A DNA stretch of 64,000 bases from Sphingomonas melonis (GTDB taxonomy: Bacteria; Pseudomonadota; Alphaproteobacteria; Sphingomonadales; Sphingomonadaceae), in NCBI RefSeq assembly GCF_013409985.1, contig NZ_JACCBY010000001.1, positions 124,001-188,000 of the forward strand, given 5' to 3'. A program made the translations under genes and the position numbers. This document shows, in pieces, positions 51,281 through 58,420 of the stretch; positions within the stretch are counted from its first letter, which is position 1, and every line of letters begins with the position of its first letter. The notes beneath the pieces were generated by a model. It was given only the letters and a program-made list of their open reading frames with translations. It did not search any database and had not been told where the DNA came from.

Positions 51281-52619
51281 CCTGCGCGAACCGGCCGCCG
51301 TGCAGCAGCGCGGCGGCGAGCATCCCGATCCCCGATGCCCAGGCGAGCGCCAGCGCGCCGCCGTCATGGTGGACCAGCCACCAGCCGACGCCGCCGGTGA
51401 CGACGAAATAGGCGAGGATGCTGTTGACGCCCGCGACGACCTGATCGCCGAGGCTGCGCAGCGCATAGACCAGCACGACCTGGATGCCGTCGAAGACGAT
51501 GAACGGCGCCCAGCGCGGCAGCATCGCCGCGGCGATGCGATGCACCTCCACCGCCGCCGGGAACAGCGCGACCAGCGCCGGTGCCGCCGCCGCGAGGATC
51601 ACGGCGCCGATCCCGAGCGCGAGCACCGACAGGCCGACCGCGATCAATGTACGCCGGATCGCCGCCGCCGGCTGCCCCTCGCCCACCGCATTGCCGGCGC
51701 GCACCCCCGCCGCCGATCCGAGGCCGAGCGCCACCGCAAAGGTCGCATTGTGCATCGCGAACACGATCTGGAAGGCATGCGCCGCGGCATCGCCCAGTTG
51801 TGTCGACAGCGCGATCAGGATCGAAAAGCCGGCGAGTTCGAGACCCGAGGCGACGGCCGGGACGATGCCGAACACCGCCAGCGCCCACGCCCCGCGCGGC
51901 ACCGCGCGCCATGCGGCGCCATCGACGCGCAGCACGCCGCGTTCGCGGGCCCGCGGCAGGGTGAGCACGCTCGCCACCATGCCGATCGCGCCGAGCAGCG
52001 AGGCGACCGTCGTCGCCAGCGCCGCGCCGACCGCGCCCAGCGCCGGCAGGCCGAAATGCCCCGCCGACAGCGCCCAGGCGAGCAGCGCGTTGACCGGCAG
52101 CACCGACAGATTGACCACGGTGACGCGACGCGGCCGGCTGACCCCTTCGAGGAAGAAGGCGGCGGCGACGTTCACCAGCTGGAACGGATAGGCGATGGCG
52201 AAGGCGCGGACGACGCGCGCACTTTCGTCGACCCGGTCGGCGGCGACGCCGATCAGCGCGAGCAGCGGCTCGGCCGCGACGAGGAACAGGCCGCCGATCA
52301 CCAGGCCGAGCAACAGCCCGAGCGCCAGCCCCTCGCGCAGCACCGCGCCGGTGCGCGGCAGGTCGCCGGCGCCGTCGGCCCGCGCCGCCATCACCAGCAC
52401 GCCCGACAGCCAGGCGAGGGCGGTGACGATACCGACGAAGCCGAGCGCGCGGCTCGCCCCCAAGGCCGCCACCTCCTCGGTCGAGACGAGGCCGACGACC
52501 ATCACGTCGGTGACCTGCAGCAGCGTCCAGTTGAGGCTGGTCAGCACCACCGGCCAGGCGAGCGCGAGCAGCATGCGCGTCTCGGCGCGGGTCGTCAGAC
52601 GGGGCAAGGTACTGGCCAT
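51252..52619 (-). CDS. MATE-family efflux transporter
   Basis: The 455-residue protein has about twelve hydrophobic helices in two similar halves, beginning LLALAWPVVLTSLNWTLLQV and TDVMVVGLVSTEEVAALGAS, the DinF/NorM-type opening. Motifs such as AFFLEGVSRPRRVTVVNLSV, AGNAVGEGQPAAA and VLVYALRSLGDQVVAGVNSI are typical MATE segments. It probably exports drugs or metabolites by sodium or proton antiport. It appears monocistronic. Confidence 0.93.
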   Translation of the reverse strand: MASTLPRLTTRAETRMLLALAWPVVLTSLNWTLLQVTDVMVVGLVSTEEVAALGASRALGFVGIVTALAWLSGVLVMAARADGAGDLPRTGAVLREGLALGLLLGLVIGGLFLVAAEPLLALIGVAADRVDESARVVRAFAIAYPFQLVNVAAAFFLEGVSRPRRVTVVNLSVLPVNALLAWALSAGHFGLPALGAVGAALATTVASLLGAIGMVASVLTLPRARERGVLRVDGAAWRAVPRGAWALAVFGIVPAVASGLELAGFSILIALSTQLGDAAAHAFQIVFAMHNATFAVALGLGSAAGVRAGNAVGEGQPAAAIRRTLIAVGLSVLALGIGAVILAAAAPALVALFPAAVEVHRIAAAMLPRWAPFIVFDGIQVVLVYALRSLGDQVVAGVNSILAYFVVTGGVGWWLVHHDGGALALAWASGIGMLAAALLHGGRFAQVSSRLRRQS

Positions 52620-52750
52620 GGCGGGGCGCTACCGCGTCCGTGTGACAGCGAAAAGCGCACAATCTGAAAAAGGGGCGTTGCGGAGCCGACAAGCCTTTGC
52701 TAGGGGCCTGCGCCTGCCAGATGCCGGCTCAGCCCGGTGTTCTTCACGTG

Positions 52751-52837
52751 CGGCCGTGGCGGAATTGGTAGACGCGCAACGTTGAGGTCGTTGTGGGCGA
52801 AAGCCCGTGGAAGTTCGAGTCTTCTCGGCCGCACCAC
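52751..52837 (+). tRNA. tRNA-Leu (anticodon GAG)
   Basis: The 87-base class II tRNA has acceptor arms GCGGCCG and CGGCCGC, discriminator A and encoded CCA. The anticodon stem CAACG/CGTTG encloses TTGAGGT, giving GAG. A long variable arm (TGTGGGCGAAAGCCCGTG region) and the T-loop TTCGAGT are present. A lower-GC island begins directly after it. Confidence 0.96.
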
Positions 52838-52947
52838 TCTTTAGCAGACAGAGATATGGCCCGCGCCCCATGGGGTTGCGGGTTTTCTCTTGTCTCGTTG
52901 GAAAATGTTGCTGATCTGTTCCCGTCGCAGCGGAACGGAGCGGCGAT

Positions 52948-53157
52948 ATGGATGTGTCGATCGAGGCGAAACGGCGGGCGTATGTCGGTTGGTTACGGAC
53001 CGGGCGATGGCTCGTACCACGGGGTGCGGACGGACACGTCTCGACACTCAACAAGACGGAACACCCCCTCGCGATCACGCAACCAGCCGTCCAATCCGAT
53101 AACCGATATTGTTGCGGGTCAACGGTCGGCCGCGAAGGCGCTACATACTGTCGCTAA
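52948..53157 (+). pseudogene. Possible displaced 5' part of the toxin gene (69 aa, frame 1)
   Basis: This ORF has the best ribosome site in the area (GGAG seven bases before the ATG) and begins MDVSIEAKRRAYVGWLRTGR, which looks like a genuine protein start. It runs in a different frame from the long toxin-like ORF and overlaps its N-terminal part. The two frames may have been one gene before a frameshift between about 52990 and 53100, or this may be a small upstream gene. Not certain. Confidence 0.35.
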
Positions 53158-53869
53158 AGCAGAATTCGATTTTGCCAGCGGCGTTAGCGACGGCGCCTAT
53201 GACACGGCAAAAGGTTCGGCAAAGGCAGCTCTCGCTTTCGTTAAAAATCCAGTATCCGCCACTCAAAATAATAATTTCGCTCTGGCCGGCCTAATAGATC
53301 GCGCCATTGCCGCCGAAGATACGCCAGCCAGCATTCAACTAGCTCGTGCCGCAAATCGCATCAGGCATACCAACCCCCACGAGATTGGCTATGTCACCGG
53401 TAGCGTTACTGCCGGTGTTGCGATTGGCCGCGTCACCGGGATGGCGGCAAGTAAGATATCGGCTCTCCGGCAAGCCAGATTGCCGCAGCGGCTGCGGCCT
53501 GATTGTGCTCCCGTCAAATACAAATGGGTCAAAGAGAATCTTAAAGCGGGCCCGGCCAAAGACTACAACGATGCAGCGCCCAATGCGCGGCCTGGATACG
53601 CACCAGCGCCGCCAAGAACAATGCCGGTCGGCAAGCAACGACTGGTGAAATTCGATGGCTTCCAAGCGGATTGGCCAGTCGATCGGACGTTCGGCGTCAC
53701 GTCGAAACCGCGCTCAGTGGCCCAAGTCCTGCGGCAATCGCAAGCCCTGCGGGAACATAAGCTTATCGGTTTGTGGGATTTTCCAAATGCCCGTCAGAAA
53801 AGTTTGGCCTTAAAGCTGCTAAAGAAAGCCGACGTTCACAACATCAAAGTTAGGAGCGTAAAATCATGA
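52982..53869 (+). CDS. Candidate polymorphic-toxin-like protein
   Basis: The frame is open from inside the tRNA; the ATG at 52982 is the most sensible start (295 residues), although its ribosome site is weak. The first part is low-complexity; about residues 30-175 include NPITDIVAGQRSAAKALHTV and GYVTGSVTAGVAIGRVTGMA, like pre-toxin regions of secreted toxins. The C-terminal 80 residues (QRLVKFDGFQADWPVDRTFG, QVLRQSQALREHKLIGLWDF, DVHNIKVRSVKS) resemble, from memory, restriction-endonuclease-fold toxin domains. Codon use is far less GC-rich than flanking genes. The stop overlaps the next gene by four bases, an arrangement typical of toxin-immunity pairs. The secretion route is unknown. Confidence 0.55.
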   Translation: MSVGYGPGDGSYHGVRTDTSRHSTRRNTPSRSRNQPSNPITDIVAGQRSAAKALHTVAKAEFDFASGVSDGAYDTAKGSAKAALAFVKNPVSATQNNNFALAGLIDRAIAAEDTPASIQLARAANRIRHTNPHEIGYVTGSVTAGVAIGRVTGMAASKISALRQARLPQRLRPDCAPVKYKWVKENLKAGPAKDYNDAAPNARPGYAPAPPRTMPVGKQRLVKFDGFQADWPVDRTFGVTSKPRSVAQVLRQSQALREHKLIGLWDFPNARQKSLALKLLKKADVHNIKVRSVKS

Positions 53870-54147
53870 TTTCACATCAAATAGCGCGCCTTATCGCAAA
53901 CGTCATCTTGAATATCGACCCGTTAGGCGACCACCCCGACCTGGAAGATCGTATAGTCGAGATATTCGAACATATCTCGCACGATCTGCATGAAATAGAC
54001 CCTTCGTTCCTGTCGGAACTGTCAAAGGCGTTCCGGGACATAGCTCCTGAATATCCGGAACATTTTCAGCAGGCCGTACGCGATATACCCGATGACTTTT
54101 ACCTGAACATTCCCGATGACGCCGAAGAAGCAGAGCAACGCGAATAA
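53866..54147 (+). CDS. Small acidic protein, candidate immunity protein
   Basis: The 93-residue product starts within the stop region of the toxin-like gene (ATGA). It is acidic, with many Asp/Glu residues (NIDPLGDHPDLEDRIVEIFE, DDAEEAEQRE at the end), probably helical, and without signal peptide. No family is recognised. Position, size and charge fit an immunity protein that binds a basic nuclease toxin; that is inference. Base composition is low-GC like its partner. Confidence 0.6.
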   Translation: MISHQIARLIANVILNIDPLGDHPDLEDRIVEIFEHISHDLHEIDPSFLSELSKAFRDIAPEYPEHFQQAVRDIPDDFYLNIPDDAEEAEQRE

Positions 54148-54241
54148 GGCGTAAAGGCATCTACCAATGGAGAAACGCTTAGGCGTTGTAAGGCCATTCT
54201 GCGGTTTTGAAACGTCTCGTCAGCAAATACGCACTTGTCTC

Positions 54242-54772
54242 TTACCCCGCGCCCATCCGCCGCAGATAGGCGGTGATCGCGGCATAGCCGCCGTCGCTCA
54301 GTGAAATTTCCATCCTCCGCCGGTCGACCGGGTCGATCACCCGGTCGATCAGCTTGAGCTTGTGGAGATGATCGATCCAGCGTTGCGAGGTCGTCACCGG
54401 CGCGTGCGCACTGCCGACCAGCGTCTTGACGTTCATCGTCCGACGCTCCTCATGCGCCACGAACAGCGCGAGCAGCATGTCCCAGGCCGGCTCGTGGAAC
54501 AGTTCGGCGGGGAAATGGTCGAACCGCGCCCGACGCTGCGCCAGCAGCTGCTTGGCCAGCTCGCGCGGGTCCAGCGTCGCGGTGCCGGCCTGCGCCTCGC
54601 TGGCGGCGGCGCTCGTCGCGTCGGCCAGGCGATCGGCACGCGTCCCGAACTCGACCGCGATCGCGGAGAGCTGCGTCGTCAGGTCCTTGACCAGTCCGGC
54701 GATGGACTCATGTGGCACGTCGCGTTCCCCGAACGATCGTTGGCGGATCGTCTGCCTAACATTCGTGAACAA
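54242..54772 (-). CDS. Winged-helix (MarR-like) transcriptional regulator
   Basis: The 176-residue product has a helical N-terminal half and a C-terminal winged helix: AELFHEPAWDMLLALFVAHE, KTLVGSAHAPVTTSQRWIDH and LIDRVIDPVDRRRMEISLSD, the last being the MarR-type wing with the DxRR motif. The ligand and targets are unknown. It is divergent from the type III PKS operon and could regulate it, or may belong to the adjacent island, but its GC-rich codon use resembles the core genome. Confidence 0.8.
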   Translation of the reverse strand: MFTNVRQTIRQRSFGERDVPHESIAGLVKDLTTQLSAIAVEFGTRADRLADATSAAASEAQAGTATLDPRELAKQLLAQRRARFDHFPAELFHEPAWDMLLALFVAHEERRTMNVKTLVGSAHAPVTTSQRWIDHLHKLKLIDRVIDPVDRRRMEISLSDGGYAAITAYLRRMGAG

Positions 54773-54923
54773 AAAAACACAACTATTTACGGGAGATGAC
54801 TGATGTCGCCGCGAGGTATTGCGGTTTGCGGCAGGCGCGGCGCCGTTCTGCGCCGCTGCATCCTTGTCGCGGAACCGTGCGTTGCTGCTGTCCCGACGCC
54901 GGGCGCGGGTGTAAAGGAATTCG

Positions 54924-55985
54924 GTGGCCGCTTACCTCAACGCCGTCGGCACCGCCGTGCCGCCCCATGACATCCATCATGCCTTCATCGACTGGGCCGG
55001 CGCACGGGTCGAGCCCCGCGCCCGCCCGCTGTTCGCGCGAATGGCGGCGCGCGCGGGGATCACGCATCGCTGGTCGGTGCTGCCCGGGGTGGACGGCGGC
55101 AGCGCGGTCGATGCCGGCGGCTTCTATGGCGCCGCCATGCCCGGCACTGCCGCGCGCATGGCGCTCTATGCCGGGGAGGCGCCGGCGCTGGCGCTCGCCG
55201 CGATCGCCGCGCTGACCGGCGACGCGGCGCCGCCGCCCGGCATCACCCATCTCGTCGTGGCGAGCTGTACCGGCTTCGTCGCGCCGGGGATCGACCAGAT
55301 CATCGCGCGGCGTTTGGGCCTTGCGCCCTCGGTCGAGCGGCTGCTGATCGGCTTCATGGGCTGTTACGCGGCGATCGTCGCATTGCGCACCGCGCGCCAT
55401 ATCGTCCGCTCGCAGCCCGAGGCGCGGGTGCTGGTGGTGACGGTGGAGCTGTCGTCGCTGCATCTGCAGGACGAGACCGCGATCGAGCCGCTGCTCGCGA
55501 TGCTGCAATTCGGCGATGGCGCCGCCGCCGGGATCGTCAGCGCCGATCCGCACGGCATCGAGCTCGGGCGGCCCTTCGCCGCGACGCTGGGCGACAGCGC
55601 CGAGCTGATCCGCTGGACGATCACCGACACCGGCTTTGCGATGCACCTCGACGGCGCGGTGCCGGGGCGGATCGGCGAGGCGCTCGGCGAGGCGGCGTTC
55701 GTCGCGACGGTGACCGGCGACGCGCCGCCCGCCGCGCTGTTCTGGGCGGTCCATGCCGGCGGCCGCTCGATCCTCGACGCGGTGCAGACCGCGCTCGCCC
55801 TGCCCGAACCGGCGCTGGCAGCCTCGCGCGGCGTGCTCGCAGATTTTGGCAACATGTCGTCGGCGACGCTGATGTTCGTGCTCGCGCGGCTGCTCGCGGC
55901 GCCGCCGGCGCAGGCGGAGGGGGTCGCGCTCGCCTTCGGCCCCGGTCTCGCCGCCGAGGGGCTGGCGCTGCGGTCGGTGGCATGA
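54924..55985 (+). CDS. Type III polyketide synthase
   Basis: The start is the GTG at 54924 after AAAGGAA; 353 residues. The chalcone/stilbene synthase fold is shown by the catalytic triad C147 (GFMGCYAA), H277 (WAVHAGGRS) and N310 (FGNMSSATL). It condenses malonyl-CoA onto an acyl starter, giving pyrones or resorcinols. The next two genes encode a methyltransferase and a flavoprotein, overlapping by 4 and 22 bases. This resembles the Streptomyces srsABC logic (alkylresorcinol synthase, methyltransferase, flavin hydroxylase) that yields methylated phenolic lipids and quinones, although the methyltransferase class differs. Confidence 0.92.
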   Translation: MAAYLNAVGTAVPPHDIHHAFIDWAGARVEPRARPLFARMAARAGITHRWSVLPGVDGGSAVDAGGFYGAAMPGTAARMALYAGEAPALALAAIAALTGDAAPPPGITHLVVASCTGFVAPGIDQIIARRLGLAPSVERLLIGFMGCYAAIVALRTARHIVRSQPEARVLVVTVELSSLHLQDETAIEPLLAMLQFGDGAAAGIVSADPHGIELGRPFAATLGDSAELIRWTITDTGFAMHLDGAVPGRIGEALGEAAFVATVTGDAPPAALFWAVHAGGRSILDAVQTALALPEPALAASRGVLADFGNMSSATLMFVLARLLAAPPAQAEGVALAFGPGLAAEGLALRSVA

Positions 55986-56671
55986 GCCTCGCCGTCCGCG
56001 CGCAGGCCGAGGAGCTGATGGACGCGGACGACCTGCCGGCAGAGACCTATGCCGCGGTCGTCGCCGATCTGGCGCGGGTCAACACGGTGACGCTGGCGGC
56101 GCGACCGACGCTCGCCTTCCTTGATCGTGCATTGTCTGGCGCCAGCACGCTGAAGCTGCTCGACGTCGGCTTCGGCGACGGCGACATGCTGCGTCGCATC
56201 GCGCGCTGGGCGGGCAAGCGCGGCATCGTCGCCGAGCTGGTCGGCGTCGATCTCAATCCACGCAGCGAGGCCGCGGCGCGCGCGCATACGCCCGCCGGCC
56301 TGCCGATCGCCTGGCGCACCGGCGATTACGCCGAGTGTGCCGGCGAAGGCTGGGACGTCGTCATCTCCAGCCTCGTCGCGCATCACATGACGCGCGACCA
56401 GCTCGTCGGCTTCCTGCGCTTCATGGAGGCCGAGGCGCGGCGTGGCTGGCTGGTCAACGACCTTCATCGCCATCGCTTCGCGCATGCCGGGTTTCCGCTG
56501 CTCGCCGCGCTGGCGCGCTGGCACCCGATCGTCCGCCATGACGGCACGCTGTCGATCGCGCGCTCCTATCGGCCGGGCGAATGGCCGCCGCTGCTCGATG
56601 CGGCGGGTGTCGCCGATGCGCGCGTGTTCCGCGCCTTCCCCTTCCGGTTATGCGTCGAACGGCTGCGCTGA
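55982..56671 (+). CDS. SAM-dependent methyltransferase of the PKS operon
   Basis: The 229-residue Rossmann-type methyltransferase has motif I as LLDVGFGDGDMLRRIARWAG, motif II near VGVDLNPRSEAAARAH and motif IV-like WDVVISSLVAHHMTRDQLVG. It starts within the PKS stop codon (ATGA). It probably methylates the polyketide product or an intermediate; this is inferred only from the operon. Comparable genes in other bacterial type III PKS operons often act on hydroxyl groups of resorcinols. Confidence 0.88.
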   Translation: MSLAVRAQAEELMDADDLPAETYAAVVADLARVNTVTLAARPTLAFLDRALSGASTLKLLDVGFGDGDMLRRIARWAGKRGIVAELVGVDLNPRSEAAARAHTPAGLPIAWRTGDYAECAGEGWDVVISSLVAHHMTRDQLVGFLRFMEAEARRGWLVNDLHRHRFAHAGFPLLAALARWHPIVRHDGTLSIARSYRPGEWPPLLDAAGVADARVFRAFPFRLCVERLR

Positions 56672-57732
56672 TCGTCGGCGGCGGCCCGGCGGGCGCGGCG
56701 GCGGCGATCCGCCTTGCCCGCGGCGGCACGCGCGCGCTGCTCGTCGAGCGCCATGCCGCGGCGGATGCGCTGTGCGGCGGCTTCGTCAGCTGGCGGACGA
56801 TCGACCGGATCGCGGCGCTGGGCGTCGATCCCGATACGCTGAACCGCGACCGGCTGACGCGGGTGACGCTCTTCGCCGGCGACCGGTGTCGCGAGGCGGC
56901 GCTGCCGCGGCCGGCGATCGGCGTATCGCGGCGGCGGCTCGACACGGTGCTGCGCGAGGCCGCGCTGCGCGCCGGTGCGGCGGTCGAGACCGGCGTCACC
57001 ATCCGCGCCATCGACGGGTGCATCGCGCATGTCGCGGACGGCGCGGACATCACCGCCGAGGCGCTGTTTCTCGCCACCGGCAAGCACGACCTGCGCGGTC
57101 TGGCGCGCCCGGCCGCGGCGCGCGGGCAGGACCCGACGCTGGGCATCCGCGTCCGCCTCGCCGCCGATCCGGCGCTGACCCGCGCGCTCGCCGGCCGGAT
57201 CGAGCTGCACCTGTTCGATCGCGGCTATGCCGGCATCGCCTTGCAGGAAGATGGCAGCGCCAACGTCTGCATGGCGGTGCACCGGTCGCGGCTCCAGGCG
57301 GCGGGCAGCCCCGCGGCGCTGCTCGTGCAGCTGGGCGATGAGCTGCCGCGACTCGGCGAGCGGCTGGCGCGACTCGCGCCCGGTCAACTGATCGATGCGA
57401 TCGCCAACGTCCCCTATGGCTGGCGCCAGCGCAGCGGCACCGCGGGCCTGTTCCGCCTCGGCGACCAGGCGGGCGTGATCCCCAGCCTTGCCGGCGAGGG
57501 CATGGGCATCGCGCTCGCCAGCGGGGTCGCCGCTGCCGAGGCCTATCTGCGCGGCGGACCGGCGGCGGCGGCAGCATGGCAGCGCGGCTTCGCCCGCCGG
57601 CTGGCGCGGCCGATGGCGGTCGCCGGAATGGTCCGCCGGCTCGCCGAGAGCCGCTGGTCGGGCGGCGCGCTGCGCTGGTTGCCGCCGGGACTGATTCAGG
57701 CCGTGGCGCATGCGACCAGAATGACCCCATGA
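56650..57732 (+). CDS. FAD-dependent oxidoreductase of the PKS operon
   Basis: From the ATG at 56650 (MRRTAALIVGGGPAGAAAAI) the product is 360 residues, with an FAD-binding GxGxxG motif, the GD-like segment FRLGDQAGVIPSLAGEGMGI (family motif of flavin monooxygenases and geranylgeranyl-reductase-like enzymes) and a C-terminal helical tail. It overlaps the methyltransferase by 22 bases. Function is probably hydroxylation or dehydrogenation of the phenolic product. No signal peptide is seen. Confidence 0.88.
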   Translation: MRRTAALIVGGGPAGAAAAIRLARGGTRALLVERHAAADALCGGFVSWRTIDRIAALGVDPDTLNRDRLTRVTLFAGDRCREAALPRPAIGVSRRRLDTVLREAALRAGAAVETGVTIRAIDGCIAHVADGADITAEALFLATGKHDLRGLARPAAARGQDPTLGIRVRLAADPALTRALAGRIELHLFDRGYAGIALQEDGSANVCMAVHRSRLQAAGSPAALLVQLGDELPRLGERLARLAPGQLIDAIANVPYGWRQRSGTAGLFRLGDQAGVIPSLAGEGMGIALASGVAAAEAYLRGGPAAAAAWQRGFARRLARPMAVAGMVRRLAESRWSGGALRWLPPGLIQAVAHATRMTP

Positions 57733-57771
57733 TGGTTGACGCCACGCCCCACCGCTACGAGATTGGATCGC

Positions 57772-58173
57772 ATGGATCACCTGAACCTTTCGGAAGCCGA
57801 ATGGCGTAAGCGCCTGACCCCGGCGCAATATCACGTCCTGCGCGAGGCAGGCACCGAACGCGCCTATGCCGGCGCGCTCACCGACAACAAGGCGGACGGC
57901 CTGTATCATTGCGCCGCCTGCCACCAGGCGTTGTTCGACAGCGCCGACAAATATGACAGCGGCTCGGGCTGGCCGAGCTTCACCCAGCCGATCGGCCCCG
58001 ATTGCGTGTCCGATCACAGCGACACCAGCCACGGCATGACTCGGACCGAGACACGCTGCGCGCGCTGCGACAGCCATCTGGGGCATGTGTTCCCCGACGG
58101 CCCGCCGCCGACGGGCCTGCGCTATTGCATGAACTCGATCGCCTTGGAGTTTCGCGCCCGCAAGGCGGCGTGA
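57772..58173 (+). CDS. msrB: Peptide-methionine (R)-S-oxide reductase MsrB
   Basis: The start at 57772 (MDHLNLSEAEWRKRL) gives 133 residues. Zinc ligands C47/C50 and C96/C99 are in place, SGSGWPSFTQP is conserved, and the catalytic cysteine is C119 in LRYCMNSIAL. It reduces methionine-R-sulfoxide in proteins. It follows the flavoprotein gene by 39 bases and may be read from the same transcript. Confidence 0.95.
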   Translation: MDHLNLSEAEWRKRLTPAQYHVLREAGTERAYAGALTDNKADGLYHCAACHQALFDSADKYDSGSGWPSFTQPIGPDCVSDHSDTSHGMTRTETRCARCDSHLGHVFPDGPPPTGLRYCMNSIALEFRARKAA

Positions 58174-58420
58174 CGCTCTCGTCCCCGCAGGGCGGGGCTA
58201 TGGCATGACGATGCGCGCGGCTTGATCGGTTTTCCCAACGGAAGCGACAGCCGCGCGTTTTCTTTCCTATGCGATGGCCCTGCCCTGAAGAGGCGAAATT
58301 GGCGTAGCGGGTAACCGACGGGACTCACTGGCTCTCCACGGCTCACCCCCGCGCGTTCGCGAATCATCGCCCGGTGGCGCTTGTCGGCACCGCGGTTAAC
58401 CGGTAATCGCGCAAGTCTTC
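58174..58420. other. Intergenic gap before the second PBP gene
   Basis: The 247-base gap between msrB and the PBP gene shows no gene or clear repeat. It should hold the PBP promoter; I can see no strong match to a sigma-70 or EcfG consensus. Confidence 0.4.

Noticed and set aside
52838..54241. Attachment-site duplication of the tRNA-Leu 3' end
   Set aside because: I compared GTTCGAGTCTTCTCGGCCGC with the sequence up to about 54240 and saw no convincing copy, so integration by a tRNA-specific integrase is not supported here.
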